A stretch of 64,000 bases of DNA. It comes from Lasioglossum baleicum. Taxonomy: Eukaryota; Arthropoda; Insecta; Hymenoptera; Halictidae. Both the position numbers and the translations under genes were made by a program. Numbering within the stretch: position 1 is the first letter of the stretch; each line of letters opens with the position of its first letter. Under the pieces are notes generated by a model that saw only the letters and a program-made list of their open reading frames with translations, was not told where the DNA came from and ran no database searches. Location: positions 248,001-312,000 of the forward strand of contig NW_027469205.1 in NCBI RefSeq assembly GCF_051020765.1, in the 5' to 3' direction. Below, one piece after another: positions 37,071 through 49,890 of this stretch.

Positions 37071-38129
37071 GAAATTACGGCGCCTGTTACAGAAATGAGG
37101 ACTGACTTCTTTCTCTGAACACGAAGTTATACTCTCGAGACGGCGAGTTTGCTTCTCCGAGCATAACGCAATCGGTAATGTTGTTGACTTTACACAAATT
37201 GGTGACATTCTCAAACGATTAGACACTCTACTGTAATATTCAAACCCAGAATTAAGGTGTCCATTGCCAATAACCTTCAGCGGACTCACTCCCAGAATAC
37301 CTGGTTTGATTCTCCGAATCACAGGATTGATGAAGCTATTGACTTAGCGGTTCGCCTCTGACAGAATGTGTCAACGTTCTCGAACGGCGTGACTAACGAT
37401 CCTCGAATTCGTATATGAAATTGTGGTGCTCGTCACCGAAATGTATAATAGTTCCTTCCTTTGAACACGGTGTTTTAATCCCGCTGGACGGGGTTAGTTG
37501 TTAAGAGGGTACGGCATTCTGTAAGAACATTGGCCCTATACTTATAGGTAATGTTCTACAACGGCTTGACGGCCTGCTTTAATATTCATAGCGTGCATTA
37601 AGGTGACTACTGCCAACACTGACCAGCGGATATGCTCCCGGAATAACTGGTCTGAATCTCGGTATCACAGAAGAGTTCAAGGCATTGACGTAGCTGTGCC
37701 ACTCTCAAAGGAGATGGTTACGTTGTCGAACGGTTTGACTTCCGATTCTGCTACTTGTACCACAAAATAAGGTATTCCTCCGCCAAAATGTCTACAAATT
37801 TGATTCGGTGAAAACTATGCAAGCCAAGCGCTAGAACTGGATGTGCTTTCGGAAGGTAAGGACTTCGGTTAGAATTTTGTCTCTATAGCAATAAGTAACG
37901 TTCTACAACGGTTTTGATCTGTAGATTAATATTCATACTGTCAATTAAGGTGTTTATCGCCAATACTGTGAGCGGATTGACTCCGGGAATACCTGACTTG
38001 GGAGTCGGAATCATAGGATAGGAGAAGCTATCGAATTCGCCATTCCACTCCCAAAAAAGGTGGGAACGGTTTCGAACGATTTGACACGCGGTCATCTAAT
38101 TCATACACGAAAATAAGGTGCGCTTCTGC

Positions 38130-38200
38130 TATAATGTCTACTAATTTGCGATCGAGAGCGCTAAGCGCGACACATGATACTCACGCTCAACTTTAATATT
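38130..38200 (+). other. Scrambled, shortened A unit
   Basis: Between TACTAATTTG and CTCAACTTTAATATTC, where about 115 bp of unit are expected, only about 35 unfamiliar bases are present (CGATCGAGAGCGCTAAGCGC and following). This suggests a deletion with filler. It falls in the right-arm stretch absent from the left arm. Confidence 0.6.
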
Positions 38201-41200
38201 CAATCCGTCAATGAAGGTGTCTAGGGCCAAAACTGATCCGCGGATTTACTCCAGGGATACCTGGTTTGACTCCCTTAATCACTTGACAGGTGAAGCTATT
38301 GACTTAGCCCTTCGTGTCTCACAGATGGTGGTATCGTCCACGAACTGTTTTGCCCTTGACCTTCTAATTCATACATGTAATTAAGGTGCCGTCACTATAA
38401 TTTATACTAATTTGTTTCTCTATCCATGAAGTGACACCATCGATAGTCCGCGATTGCTTCTCGGTCGGTAAGGCTTTCTGTAAAACGCTTGAATTTGTAG
38501 TAACTGGTAATGATCTCAAGCGGGGTGACGTTCTATTTTAAAATGCAAACCATGGAGTAAAGAGTCTGTTGACAATAATGATCAGCGGATTTACTCTCGG
38601 AATACCTGGTTGGGCTCTCGGAATCACAGGTATTGGTGGAGCTATTAACTTATACCTTCGACTCTAAAACGGGGCTCTCGTACTGTTCGAACGACGATCT
38701 TCTAATTGATACATGAAGTTAAGGTGCCCGTCACTGAAATGATTACTATTACCTTTCAATGATCACAGTGTACACTCTAGATATGGCGGGTCAGATTCAC
38801 CGAAGGTAGGGCAATCGGTAAAATGTTTGAGTCTATACCAATAGGTACCGTTCTACAACGGTTTGCAGTTTCGTTTTAATATAGAAAGCATGAATAAAGG
38901 CGCCGATGGCCACTACTGCGCAGCCGATTTACTCCGCGTATGGCTGGTGTAACTGCCGGATACACAGAATATATGAAGATATTGACTTAGCTCTTCGAAT
39001 ATCATAGAAGGTGGTAACGGTCTCGAACGGCAAGACCCTCGAACTCCTAATTCATACATCAAATTATGATGCTCGTCACTAAAACGTACACTAGTTCGTA
39101 CCTCTGATCGCGTTGTTATACTCCCGATACAGCAGGTTAGTTGTTCGGAGAGTATGCCATTTTGTAAGAAGTTTGACCCTACACGAATAGGTGGGTCAAG
39201 GGCCTGATGGCCTGCTTTAATATCCAAACCATGAATTAGGGACAATACTCTACAGCGGATTTGCTCCTGCAATACCAGGCTTGACTCTCGGAAACACAAA
39301 TATCGATGAAGCTGTTGACTCAGACGTTCGACATTAAAAGTAGGTCATCACGGTCTCGAACGATTTGACAATCTATCTTCGAATTCATACCTGAACTTAA
39401 GGTTGACGTCAGTAAAATGTATACTAATTTATTTCTCTGGACACGAATATATACTCTCGATACAGCGGGAAACAATCTCGGATGGTAAGGCCTTCGCTAT
39501 ACAGTTTGACTCTATGCCAATATGTACCATGCTACAAGGCTTTGATACCGAACATTAATATTCATAGCGTGAATTGAAGTGTCGATTGCTAATACGGTAC
39601 GGCGGAATTACTCTCGGAATACCTGGATGTCCTTCGGAATCACATGACATGTGCAACTCTTCACTTAGCCGTTCGTCTCTCACAGAAGGTGGCAACGTTC
39701 TCGAGCGGTTTGACCCTCGATCTTCCAATTCATGCATGAATTTAAGGTTCTCGTTACTAAATTGTATGCTGGTTCGTACCCCTGAAAGCGGTGTTATACT
39801 TTCGACATATCTGGTCAATTTTACAGAGTGTAAGGCATTTTATAAGACATTTAAGCCTAAACGACTAGCTAATGTTCTACAACGGCATGACGGTCAGGTT
39901 TTATATTCAAACCCTGACTTCAGGTGTCTAAGACCAATACTGTACAGCGTATTTACTCCCGGAATATCATATTTGTCAATCTGAATCACACGGTATGTGA
40001 AGCCATTTACATAGCCGTTCGTCTCTCACTGAAGGTGGCAACTTTGTCGAACGGTTTGACTCTCGATCTTCTTATTCATAGAGGAATTAAGGTCCCCATC
40101 ACTAAAATGTGTGCTAGTGTGATTCCCTAAGCTCGCTGCTGTACTCTCGATACGGCGGGTTGGTTCTCGGACTGTAAGACATTGAGTAAAACGTTTGAAG
40201 CTATGCATGTAGGTATCGTTCTCAAACGGTTTGACGCTCCACTTTAATACTCATGAAGACAATTCAGGTGTCACTTGCCAATGCTGTACAGCGGATGTGT
40301 TCCTAACATTCCTGGATTGACTCTCGGCATCCCAGGATAGGCGAAGGTATTCACATAGCTGTTTGACCCTTAAATTAGGTGTTATCGTTCTCGAATGGTT
40401 GGACCCTTGACCTTCTAATTGAAGTGAACTTCTACATGATGTTATGGTGCCCGTCACTGAAATGCAAACTAATTTCTTTCCCTGAACACGAAGTTATACT
40501 CTCGATGCCGGCGGTTAGTTTTTCGAGGGACAAGGTCTTCGTTATGACGGTTGCCTTTACAGCAATTGGTTTCGTTCTTAATCGAATTGACGCCCATCAT
40601 TAACCTGAAAACCGTGAATTATGGTGTCTAGTACCAATACTGCTCAGCGGATTTACTCCCGGAATTGCTGGTTTTATTCTCGTATTCGCAGAATGGGTGA
40701 AACTCTTGACACAGCCGTTCGCGTTTCACTGATGGTGGCAACGTTCTCGAACAGTTTCGTCCCCGATCTTCTAATTTATGCGTGAAGTTAATGTTGCCCG
40801 TCATTGAAATGTATACTAATGTGTTTCCCTATGCACGTAGCAATAATCTCGATATGGCGGGTTAGCTCCTCGGACGGTGAGGCATTCGGTAAGACGTATG
40901 TCTTTATAGCAATTCGTTACGTTCTCACACCGTGTGACACCCCATTTTAATATTCATTCCTCGAATGTAGGTATCTATTGACAATAATCATCATCGCATT
41001 TACTCTCAGATTATCTTGTTATACTCTCGGAGTCATAGGATAGGTGGAGTTATTGCCTTATCCGTTCCAATCTCAAAGTGGGCGGTAACGTTCTCGAACG
41101 GTTCTGTGCTCAATATTCTAATTGATATATGAAGTTAAGGTGCCATTCATTGAAATCAATACTTGTTTCGTTCTCTAATCGCGACGTTATACTCTCGACG

Positions 41201-42484
41201 CGGCAGGTTACCACCTCCAAGGTGTCTATCGGTAAAGCGCTTGACCCCATACCAATAGGTAACGGTCTACAACAGGTTGACGGCCTGCTTTAATATTCGT
41301 ACCGTGCATTAAGGTATCTATTTCCATTTCTGTTCAGCGGATTTTCATCCGGAATACCTTGCTTGACATTCGGAATCCGAGAATAGGTGTAGCTATGGAA
41401 TTAGCCGTTCGACAATCTGCGAAAATGTTGTCGTTCTGTAACGATTTGTCCCTCGATATTCTAATTCATACTCGAAGATAAGGTGCCCGTCACTGAAATG
41501 AATAATAATTTCGTTCTCTGGAAACGCATTTATACTTACGTTGCAGCAGGTCAGGCTCACGGAAGGTAAGGCCTTCGGTAAGACGATTGACTTTATACAA
41601 ATCGGCAACGTTCTTCAACGATTAGACGATCTGCTGCAACATTGATACCGCGAATTAATGTGTCTATTGCCACTACTGGTCAGTGGATTTTCTCCCGGTA
41701 TACCAGGTTTGACTCCCGGAATCAATGGATAGGGGATGGTATTGAATTAGCCGTTAGGCTCTCAGACAGGACGGTCAAGATATCGAACGGATTGACCATA
41801 GACCATCTAGTTCATACATCAAATTAATGTGCCCTTCACTATAATGTATACTAATTCGTTTCGCAGATCACAAACTTTTACTCTCGATACAGCAGTATAC
41901 GCTCTCGGAAGGGAACGTAATCTGTAAAAAGAACGACTGTATAACAATTGGTAATGTTCTCCGACGATTTGACTCCCTACTGTAATGCTCATGCCAAGAA
42001 TTTGAGTGTCGATTGCTAATACTGACCAGCGCATTTTCTCCCGGAATACCTGGTTTGATTCTCGGAATCACAGGATGGGTGAAGCTATCTACTCAGCCGT
42101 TCGACCATTAAAGAAGGGGAAGACGTTCTCCAACGATTTGACCTACGATCTTCAGTTTTAGACAAGAAATTAAGGTGACCGTCACGAAAATGCATACAAA
42201 TTTGTTTCACTGAGCACGATTTTGTACTCTCGCTACAGCGGATGTTGTTTCTTGGAAGGGAAGACCTTCTGTGTGAGTTTCGACTACATACCAAGTGGTA
42301 ACGTTCTCGTCGGGCTTCACTCTCGGCATCAATATTCGTATCGTGAAATAAAATGTCCATTGGTAATACTGCATGGATTGACATCCGAAATGGCCGGCAT
42401 AACCAACGGATATCATGATACGTGAAGCCATTGACTTAGCTGGTCGGTTCTTAAAGAAGATGGTTCTCGAACACATTGAATCTG

Positions 42485-42690
42485 GATTTTCCTATTCAAA
42501 CATGCAAGTATGTTGACCGTCTGCTAAAATATCTAGTAATCCGATTTCTTCAACACTAAAGTAGACAATCGCTGGTTCGGTGTTTGCTGTAGGAAGATAA
42601 GTTATTAGATAAAACGTTTGACTTTGTACCAGATGGAATCGTTCTCGAAAGGATTGACGCTCTACTTTAATATTCAAACCGAGAATTCAG
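42485..42690 (+). repeat. Rare A subtype with the GGTTCGGTG stretch, copy 3
   Basis: It carries CAATCGCTGGTTCGGTG and GAAGATAAGTTATTAGATAAAACG and is related to 12545-12760. It lies close to the inversion at 43055. Confidence 0.7.
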
Positions 42691-43188
42691 TTGTCAATTG
42701 CCAATACTTTTCAGTGGACTTACTCTCGGAATACTTGGTTTGGCTCTCCGAATCACAGGATGGACGACGCTATTGACTTAGCCGTTCGTCTCGCACAGAA
42801 GGTGGCAATATTCTCGAGCGGTTTGTCCATCGACCTTCTAATTCAAACATGAATTAAAGGTGATGTCCCTAAATTATACACTAGTGTGTTTCCCTAATCA
42901 CGTATCTATACTCTCGATAGGGCGGGCTAGCTTCACGGAAGGTAAGTCCTTCGGTAAAACGCTTGTCTTTATAGCAATAGGTGACGTTCTTAAACGGTTT
43001 GATGTTCTACTTTACTATTCAAACCGTGAATGAAAGGTGACTATTGGCAATACCCTTCCAGAAAGACACCACCTCCTTTGGGAGTCGAACGGCTGAGTCA
43101 ATAGCTTCACCTGTTGTTGTGATTCCAGGAGTCAAGCCTGGTAATACAGGAGTATATCTGCTGAACAGTATTGGCAGTAGATACTTAA

Positions 43189-43880
43189 ATTCTCAGTATG
43201 AACATTAAAGTAGAGCGTCAAACCGTTTGAGATCAACTAATTGCTATAACGACGTACTCTTAAATGGATACCTTACCTTCCGAGAATATAACCAGCAGAA
43301 TGGTGGGTATAACTTCATGTTGAGAGAATCATATTAGATTTCATTTCAATGACCGTCTCGTTAACTTCAATTATGAATTATAACATCAATGGTCAATCCA
43401 TTCGAGAACGTTACCACCCTCTTTCAGTGTCGAACGTATATGTCAGTGGCACCACCTATCCTGTACTCCCGAAATCCGAACCAGGTAATCCGAGCTTAAA
43501 TTCGCTGAAGAGCTTTGGCAACAGACAGCTTTAATCACGGCTTAAATATTACAGTAGAGCGTCAACCGCTTGAGGGCATTACTAATTGGTGTAAAGTGAA
43601 ACGTTTTACCGAAGGCCTTACCTTCCGCGAACATTAGCCTCTATATCGAAGGAATAAGTTCGTGTTCAGAGAATGAAATTAGTATTCATTTCAGTGACGG
43701 ACTCCTTAGCTTCATGTATGAATTGGAGTATCGAAGGTCAAACCGCTCGAGAACGTTGTCACCTACTGTGAGAGACGAACTGCTAAATGAATCGCTCCAC
43801 ACGTCCTGTGATTCCGAATGTCAAACCAGGTACCCCGGTAATAAATGCGCTGTACAGTATGGGCGATAGTCACCTCAATT
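43189..43880 (-). repeat. Segment matching 7131-7820
   Basis: Second copy of the 690-bp segment, sharing ATAACGACGTACTCT and GGTGGGTATAACTTCATG. About 130 bp of minus-strand satellite lie between it and the inversion, whereas the first copy starts exactly at its inversion. Confidence 0.85.
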
Positions 43881-45317
43881 CACGGGTAGAATAATAAATA
43901 ATTCGTTCGGTAACGTCACCACCATCTTTGATGTACGCGCGGTTAATTCAATCGCTTCACCTACATGACGATTCCAAGAGTCATCTGCGGTATTCCGGTA
44001 GAAAATCCGATGACGTGCTATGCAATAGACATCTTATTTCACGGTATGAATATTAAAGTAGGGAGTCAAACCGTCGGGGAGCATTACCAGTTTGAATTAT
44101 GTCATTCTTTTTATGGAATACCTTACCATACGAGAACCTAACTCGCTGTGGCGTGTGTCTTGCTTAATGTTCGCGAAAACAAATTAGTAGACATGTTAGC
44201 AGACGGGCTCAACATTTTCCTGTTCAAATTACAAGACAGAGGGTCAAACCGATCGAGAACGTTGCCACCTTCTGTGAGTGACGAACGTCTAAGTCAATAT
44301 CGTCACCTACCCTGTGATTCTGAGAGTCAACCCAGGTATTCCTAGAGTAAATGTGCCAATAGTTTCAATAATTCGCGGAGTGAATATTAAAATAGATCGT
44401 CACACCATGCGAGAACGTTACTAATTGCCATAGAGTCAAACGGTTTATCGAATGCCTTAGCGTCGGTGAAAATAACCCGCCGGTTCGAGAGTACATCACC
44501 GTGTTCAGAGGCACGAACTAGTATACATATTAGTGAAGATCATCTTCATTTCATGCATGAATAAGTAGATCGAGGGTCAAGCCGTTAGAGAAGTTAGAAT
44601 CTTCTTTGAGATTCAAACGGCTAAGTCAGTAGCTTCATACATCCTGTGACTCAGAAAGTCAAACGAGATATTACGTGAGTGAATGCGCTGTGCAGGATTG
44701 GCAATATATATCAGAATTCGCGGATTCAATATTACAGTATAGCGTCGCACTGTGTGAGAACGATACTAATAGATATCAAGTCAAACGTTTTAACCAAGGC
44801 CGTACCTTCAAGAACATCACCCACATCATCGAGAGTATAACTGCGTGTTCAGAGTATCAAATTAGTAAACATTTACGTGACGAGGACACTAATTTCATTA
44901 TGAACAAGAAGGAAAAGTGTCATACGGTTCGAGAAAGTTATCAACCTGTTCGAGAATCGAACGGATCAGTCAATAGCTCCATCTATCATGTGACTCCGAG
45001 TGACAAACCAAGTATTCCTGGAGTAAATCCGCTGAACATTATTGTCAACAGACACCTTAATTCACGGTTTTAAAGATAAAGTAGAGCGTCAAATTATATG
45101 AATGCACTGCCAACTGGTATAAACTCAAACAGTTTACACATGCCCTTACCTACGGAGAACCAAGCTCGCCGTTTCGACAGTTTAACCGGGTGTTCGGTGA
45201 AAGGAATTTGTTTTCATTTCAGTGACGGTCGCTTTAACTTCATGTATGGTTCAGAAGATCGCGAGGCAAACTCATCCAGAACGTTACCACCATTATTGAG
45301 AGTCGAACGACTAAGTC

Positions 45318-45455
45318 AATAGCTTAACCTACCCTGGTATTCCGATAGGCAAACCAGGGGTGCCGGGAGTCAATCCGCTGTATCCTAATGATAATGAATA
45401 CCATAGCTCGTGGATTGAATATTAGGGTAGAGCGTGAAACCGTTCGAGAACGACA
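45318..45455 (-). repeat. Segment matching 8735-8870
   Basis: It carries the same TTCCGATAGGCAAACC / GTGCCGGGAGTCAATCC / GATAATGAATACC combination as 8735-8870. Confidence 0.7.
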
Positions 45456-46476
45456 CCACCATCTGTGAGTGTCGAAATGCTAAGCCAATCGCTACACCAA
45501 CCCTGTGATTCCGAAAGCCATGCCAGGTATACCTGGAGTAAGTCCGCCGAACAATGTTGGCAATAGACGCTCTAATTCGCGGTATAAATTATAAAGTACC
45601 GAGACAAACCGTCGTAGATCGTTACCAATTTGTATACAGTCAAACTTCTTACCGAAGGCCTTAACTCCCGAGAACGGAACCCGCTGTATTGAAAGTATAC
45701 AGTTTGTGCTCAGAGGAATAAATATGTATATATATTCGTTTGTGGTTCCTTAATTTAATGCACGAATAGGAAGATCGAGGGTCAACCCATTCGAGAACCT
45801 TACTACCTCTGTTGTGAGTGGCATCTAAGTCTGTACCATCACTGATCCTGTCATTGCGATAGGCAAACCAGGTACTCCAGGAGTAAATGCGCTGTACAGT
45901 ATTGGCGTTATAGTTCCTACCTCCGGGTATAACTATTAAATTGCAGAATCAGACCGTCATGGAACATTACGATTTGGCATAGAGACAAACTCCATTCCGA
46001 AGGCTTTTCCTTCGAGGACCCACCCCGGTGACGGGATTGCCTTGCCTATTGTTCACCTGAACAAAGGTGTACACATTTTGGCAGACGGACAGCATATCTG
46101 CTTGTATGAATAGGACTATCGAGGGACAAACCGTGCGAGCACGATACCACCATCTTCGAGAATAAAAATGCTAAGTCAACAGCTTCAAATATCCAGTGAT
46201 TGAGAGAGTCAAACCAGGTATAGATGCAGTATATCCACTCAGCAGTATTGCCAATAGGCACCTTAATTCACGGTTTGGATAGTATAGTAGAGCGGCAAGC
46301 CCTACGAGAACGTTACAGATTGCTATAAAGTCAAACGCTTTACCGAATGCCCAACCGCTCGAGACGATATCCCGCCGTAAACGAGGGTATAGCTACGTGT
46401 CTAGAGAGACACATTAGTATACAACTTAATGACGGCACCTTAAATACATGTATGAAATAATACATCGATGATCAAA

Positions 46477-46516
46477 CCGTTCGAGAACGCTACTACCCCC
46501 TTTGAAAGTCGAACGG
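46477..46516. other. Family A dyad, perfect 8-bp example
   Basis: CCGTTCGA (46477-46484) and its exact reverse complement TCGAACGG (46509-46516) are separated by 24 bp. The two arms are among the better preserved parts of the unit and recur, perfect or with one or two changes, in many copies of both orientations. It could be a protein-binding dyad or a hairpin stem. Chance conservation inside a satellite cannot be excluded. Confidence 0.65.
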
Positions 46517-49500
46517 CTAAGCCTATTGCTTCACGTATACTGTAATACCGAGAGTCAAATCAGGGAATCCGGGAAAAAGACCGCTTGATTTTATTGGCAA
46601 CTGACACCTTAATTCACGGTGTGAATATTAATGAAGCGAGTCAAACCGTTGGAGGACATTACCATTGCACATAAAGTCATTCATTTTACCGAAAACCAAA
46701 CTTTCCGAGAACCTAACTCGATGTACGGAGTGTCCTTCTTAATGTGCACGGAAACAAATTAGTAGACCTGTTAGAGCATGAACACCACATGTTTGTGTAT
46801 AAGTATCATGATAGAGATTCAAAGCGATCGAGAACGTTACCACCTTGTGTGAGAGATTAACGGCCAAGTCAGTAGCTTGACCCATCTTGCCATTCCCAGA
46901 GTCAAACCAAGTGTTCCGGGAGTCAATCCGTTGTACAGCATTGGCAATAGATAACTTAATTCGCGGATTGTATATTAGAATAGTACGTCACACTGTTGTA
47001 GAACGATTCATATTAGTATACTGTCAAACTTTTTACAGTATGTCTTGCCTTTTGAGAACATTTCCCGTTGTATGGAAATTAGTATACATTTTAGTGACGT
47101 GCACATTATTTTCAGGTATGAATAACAAAATCGATAGTAAAACCTTCCAACAACGATTACACCTTTCCTGCGAGTTGCATAGCTAAGGCAATATCTTCAT
47201 GTATCCCGAGGCAAATTCCAAGTACCAAACAAGTTATTCCGTGAGTATATTCGATGAACAGTATTGGCAAAAAACGCTTCACTGTACGGTATGAATATCA
47301 AAGTAGGGAGACAATCCGATCGACTACGTATCTAATTGCTATACAGAAAATCGTTTTCCGAAGGCCTTACTTTCCACGAACGTAGCTCGCTGTATCGAGA
47401 GGGTAACCTCGTGTTCAGAGATACAGGTTAGTACACATTGTAGTGCGGGGTACCTTACTTTCATGTATGAATATGATGATCAAGTGACAAACCGCTGGAG
47501 AACGTTACGACCTTTCTTGAGTGTCGCACAGAGCTTAGTAAATATCTTCACCTATCCCGAGATTCCGAGTGACAACCCAGGAAATCCGAGAGCAATATCG
47601 CTGATAGTATTGCAAGTGGACACCTTAATTCACGGTTTGAATGAAAATGTAGATCGTCAAACCGTTTGTAAGCATTGCCAATTGGTATAAAGTTGAACAC
47701 TTTACGGATGGCATTACCTTCGGAGAACCAAACCCTCCGTTCCGAGAGTATAACACCGACTCCAGTGGTACAAATTAGTATACGTTCACTAACGGGCACC
47801 TCAATTTCATGCGTGACTGAGAATGTCGAGTGTCAAACCGATCGTGGACGTTTGCACCATCTGCAAGAGGCGAACGGATACGTCAATAACTGCACCCATT
47901 CTGCTATTACGATAGTCAAACCAGGTACTCTGGGAATCAATACAGTGTTCACTATAGGCTGAGAACATCTTAATTCACAGTTTGAATATTAAACTACAGA
48001 GTCTAAACCTTGTAGAACGTTTCTAATTGGTATAATGTTAAAAGTTTTAGAAAAGACCTTATCCTCCTAGTACCAAATCCGTGGTATCGACAGTATTACT
48101 TCGTAATCAAAGATACAAATTAATATACATTTTAGTGACGGGCATCTCAAACTCATGTATGAATAAGAAGACCGCCTGTTAAACGGCACGCGAACATTTC
48201 CTCCTTCTGTGAGATACGAAGTGTTATGTCAATAGCTTCACCTATCCTAGTGGTTAGGAGCGTCAAAACAGGTATTCCTGGTGTAAATCCGGTCACAAGT
48301 ATTGCCAATAGACACCTTCGCTCACGGTTTGAATATTACCGTAGGGCGACAAACCGTCTGAGAGCGTTACCAATTGGTATAAAGTCAATCACTTTACCGA
48401 TGGCTTTGCCTTCGGAAAAGTAAACAGGCCGTTTCGACAGTATAACTTCGTGCCCATAGGATCAAATTAATAAACATCTTAGTGAATGGGACCTTAATTA
48501 CATTATGAATAAGAAAATTTATAAGATAGTTGCCATATGCTTTGAGATTTGAGAGGATAAGGCAAAAGCATCACCTGTCCTGTGATTCCGAGAGTCAAAC
48601 CAGGTATATCGGGAGTGCATCCGCTGTACAATATTGCCAATGGAGACCACAGTTCACTGTTAGAATATTAAAGAACACAGTCAATCCGTCGGAGGACAAT
48701 ACCAATTCGTATTAAGTCATTTTTTTTACCGAAAACCATACCTTCCGACGACCTAACGCGCTGTGTCTTGATAATAGTTGCTTGTGCAAGGAACAAATTA
48801 GTAGGCACTTTAGTGGAGTAGACCTTAATTTCAAGCACGAATTATAAAGGCAACGGACAAATAGATCCACAACGTTACCACATTCTTTGAGGGCCGAACT
48901 TCTAGATCAATAGCTACGCCTATCCGGTTATTCCGAAAGTCAAACAAGATATTCCGGGAGTCAAACCGGTGTAAACATCTGGCATCGGATATCTTGATTC
49001 ACGGTATGAATATTAAAGTAGGGCGTAAAAACGTTTGGGAACGTTACCAATTGACATAACGACATACTATTTACATGATACCTTACCTTCAGAGAAAACG
49101 TTACGCAGTATCGAGGGTATAACTTCGTATTCAGCAAAACAAATTAGTAGAAATTTTAGTCACGTGCAACGTAATATCATGTATGAATTGGGAGATCGAT
49201 GGTCTAACCGATCGAGAACGTTACAACCATCTGTGAGAAACGAACAGCTAAGTAAATAGCATCACCTATTCTGTGATCCGGAGAATAATTCCATGTATTC
49301 TGGGATTACGTCCGTTGAAAGGTATTTGCAATTGACACCATAATTAACGGTTTCAATATTAAAGCAGACCGCCAAACAGTTATAGAACATTCCCTACTGG
49401 TATAGAGTCAAACCCTTTACAAATAGACTTACCATCGGAGAAGGTAACCTGCTGTTTCGGGAGTATAACTTAGTGTTCTGAAAACCGCATTAGGATACAT

Positions 49501-49794
49501 TATAGTGATTTCATCTTGTTTTCATGTATGAATAAAATAATCTGGATTCAAGCCCTTCGAGAACGTTCCCACCACCTTTGATAGTCGAACGGCCAAGTCA
49601 ATTGCTTCACCTATTCTGTGATTCAGATAACCAAATCAGATATTCCGGGAGTGAATCCGCTATTCAGTATTGGCAATAGACATCTTCATTTAGGATACGA
49701 ATATAGAAGTAGAAGGTCAATCCGTCGGAGAACATTATCCGTTTGTATAGTGTCATTCTTTTTGCTGAAGAGAATACCTTCCTAGAACATTACG

Positions 49795-49890
49795 CGCCAT
49801 AGCTCGTGTCATGCATAGTTCTCATGGAGCCAAATTAGTAGACATTATAGAAGAGGCATACCTTATTTTGATATATGAATTAGAATATCA
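49795..49890 (-). repeat. Probable match to 9600-9700
   Basis: Shares the GTCATGC-TAG and TAGAAG-GGC variants with 9600-9700; short and only moderately secure. Confidence 0.45.

Larger units (their letters stand above)
35107..40418 (+). repeat. Right arm of a large, young inverted repeat
   Basis: Reverse complement of 26000-29226, with about six more A units. Paired coordinates add up to about 64335 for the inner part (28763 with 35570; 27347 with 36991), to 66073 further out (26774 with 39299) and to 66419 at the outside (26211 with 40208). The steps of about 1735 and 346 bp mark the two length changes. The inner edge at 35107 is sharp: identity stops after AATTCACGG in minus-strand reading. 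Confidence 0.92.
29510..43055 (+). repeat. Satellite A array, plus orientation (longest block)
   Basis: About 39 units with no gene. It begins where minus-strand CCGAGAGACA meets plus-strand GACAGTCGCTTCAG; the shared AGAGAC suggests microhomology at the break. Subtypes include units with GCTCGTCACTAAAA / GTTATACTCCCGATACAG (37430, 39055) and with CGTCACTAAATTG / CACGTAGC (36310, 40090, 40810, 42865). It holds the palindrome spacer (29227-35106), the right arm (35107-40418), and local tandem duplications and deletions listed separately. It ends near 43055, where GGCAATACCC meets minus-strand AAGACACCACC. Confidence 0.92.

Noticed and set aside
39555..39818. Recurring peptide pattern like ELEDRGSNRSRTLPPSVRDERLSQ fragments in many frames
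   Set aside because: It is simply one frame of the family A unit. Each instance starts and stops at unit-specific positions, the consensus frame carries stops, and no initiation context or codon bias is kept.
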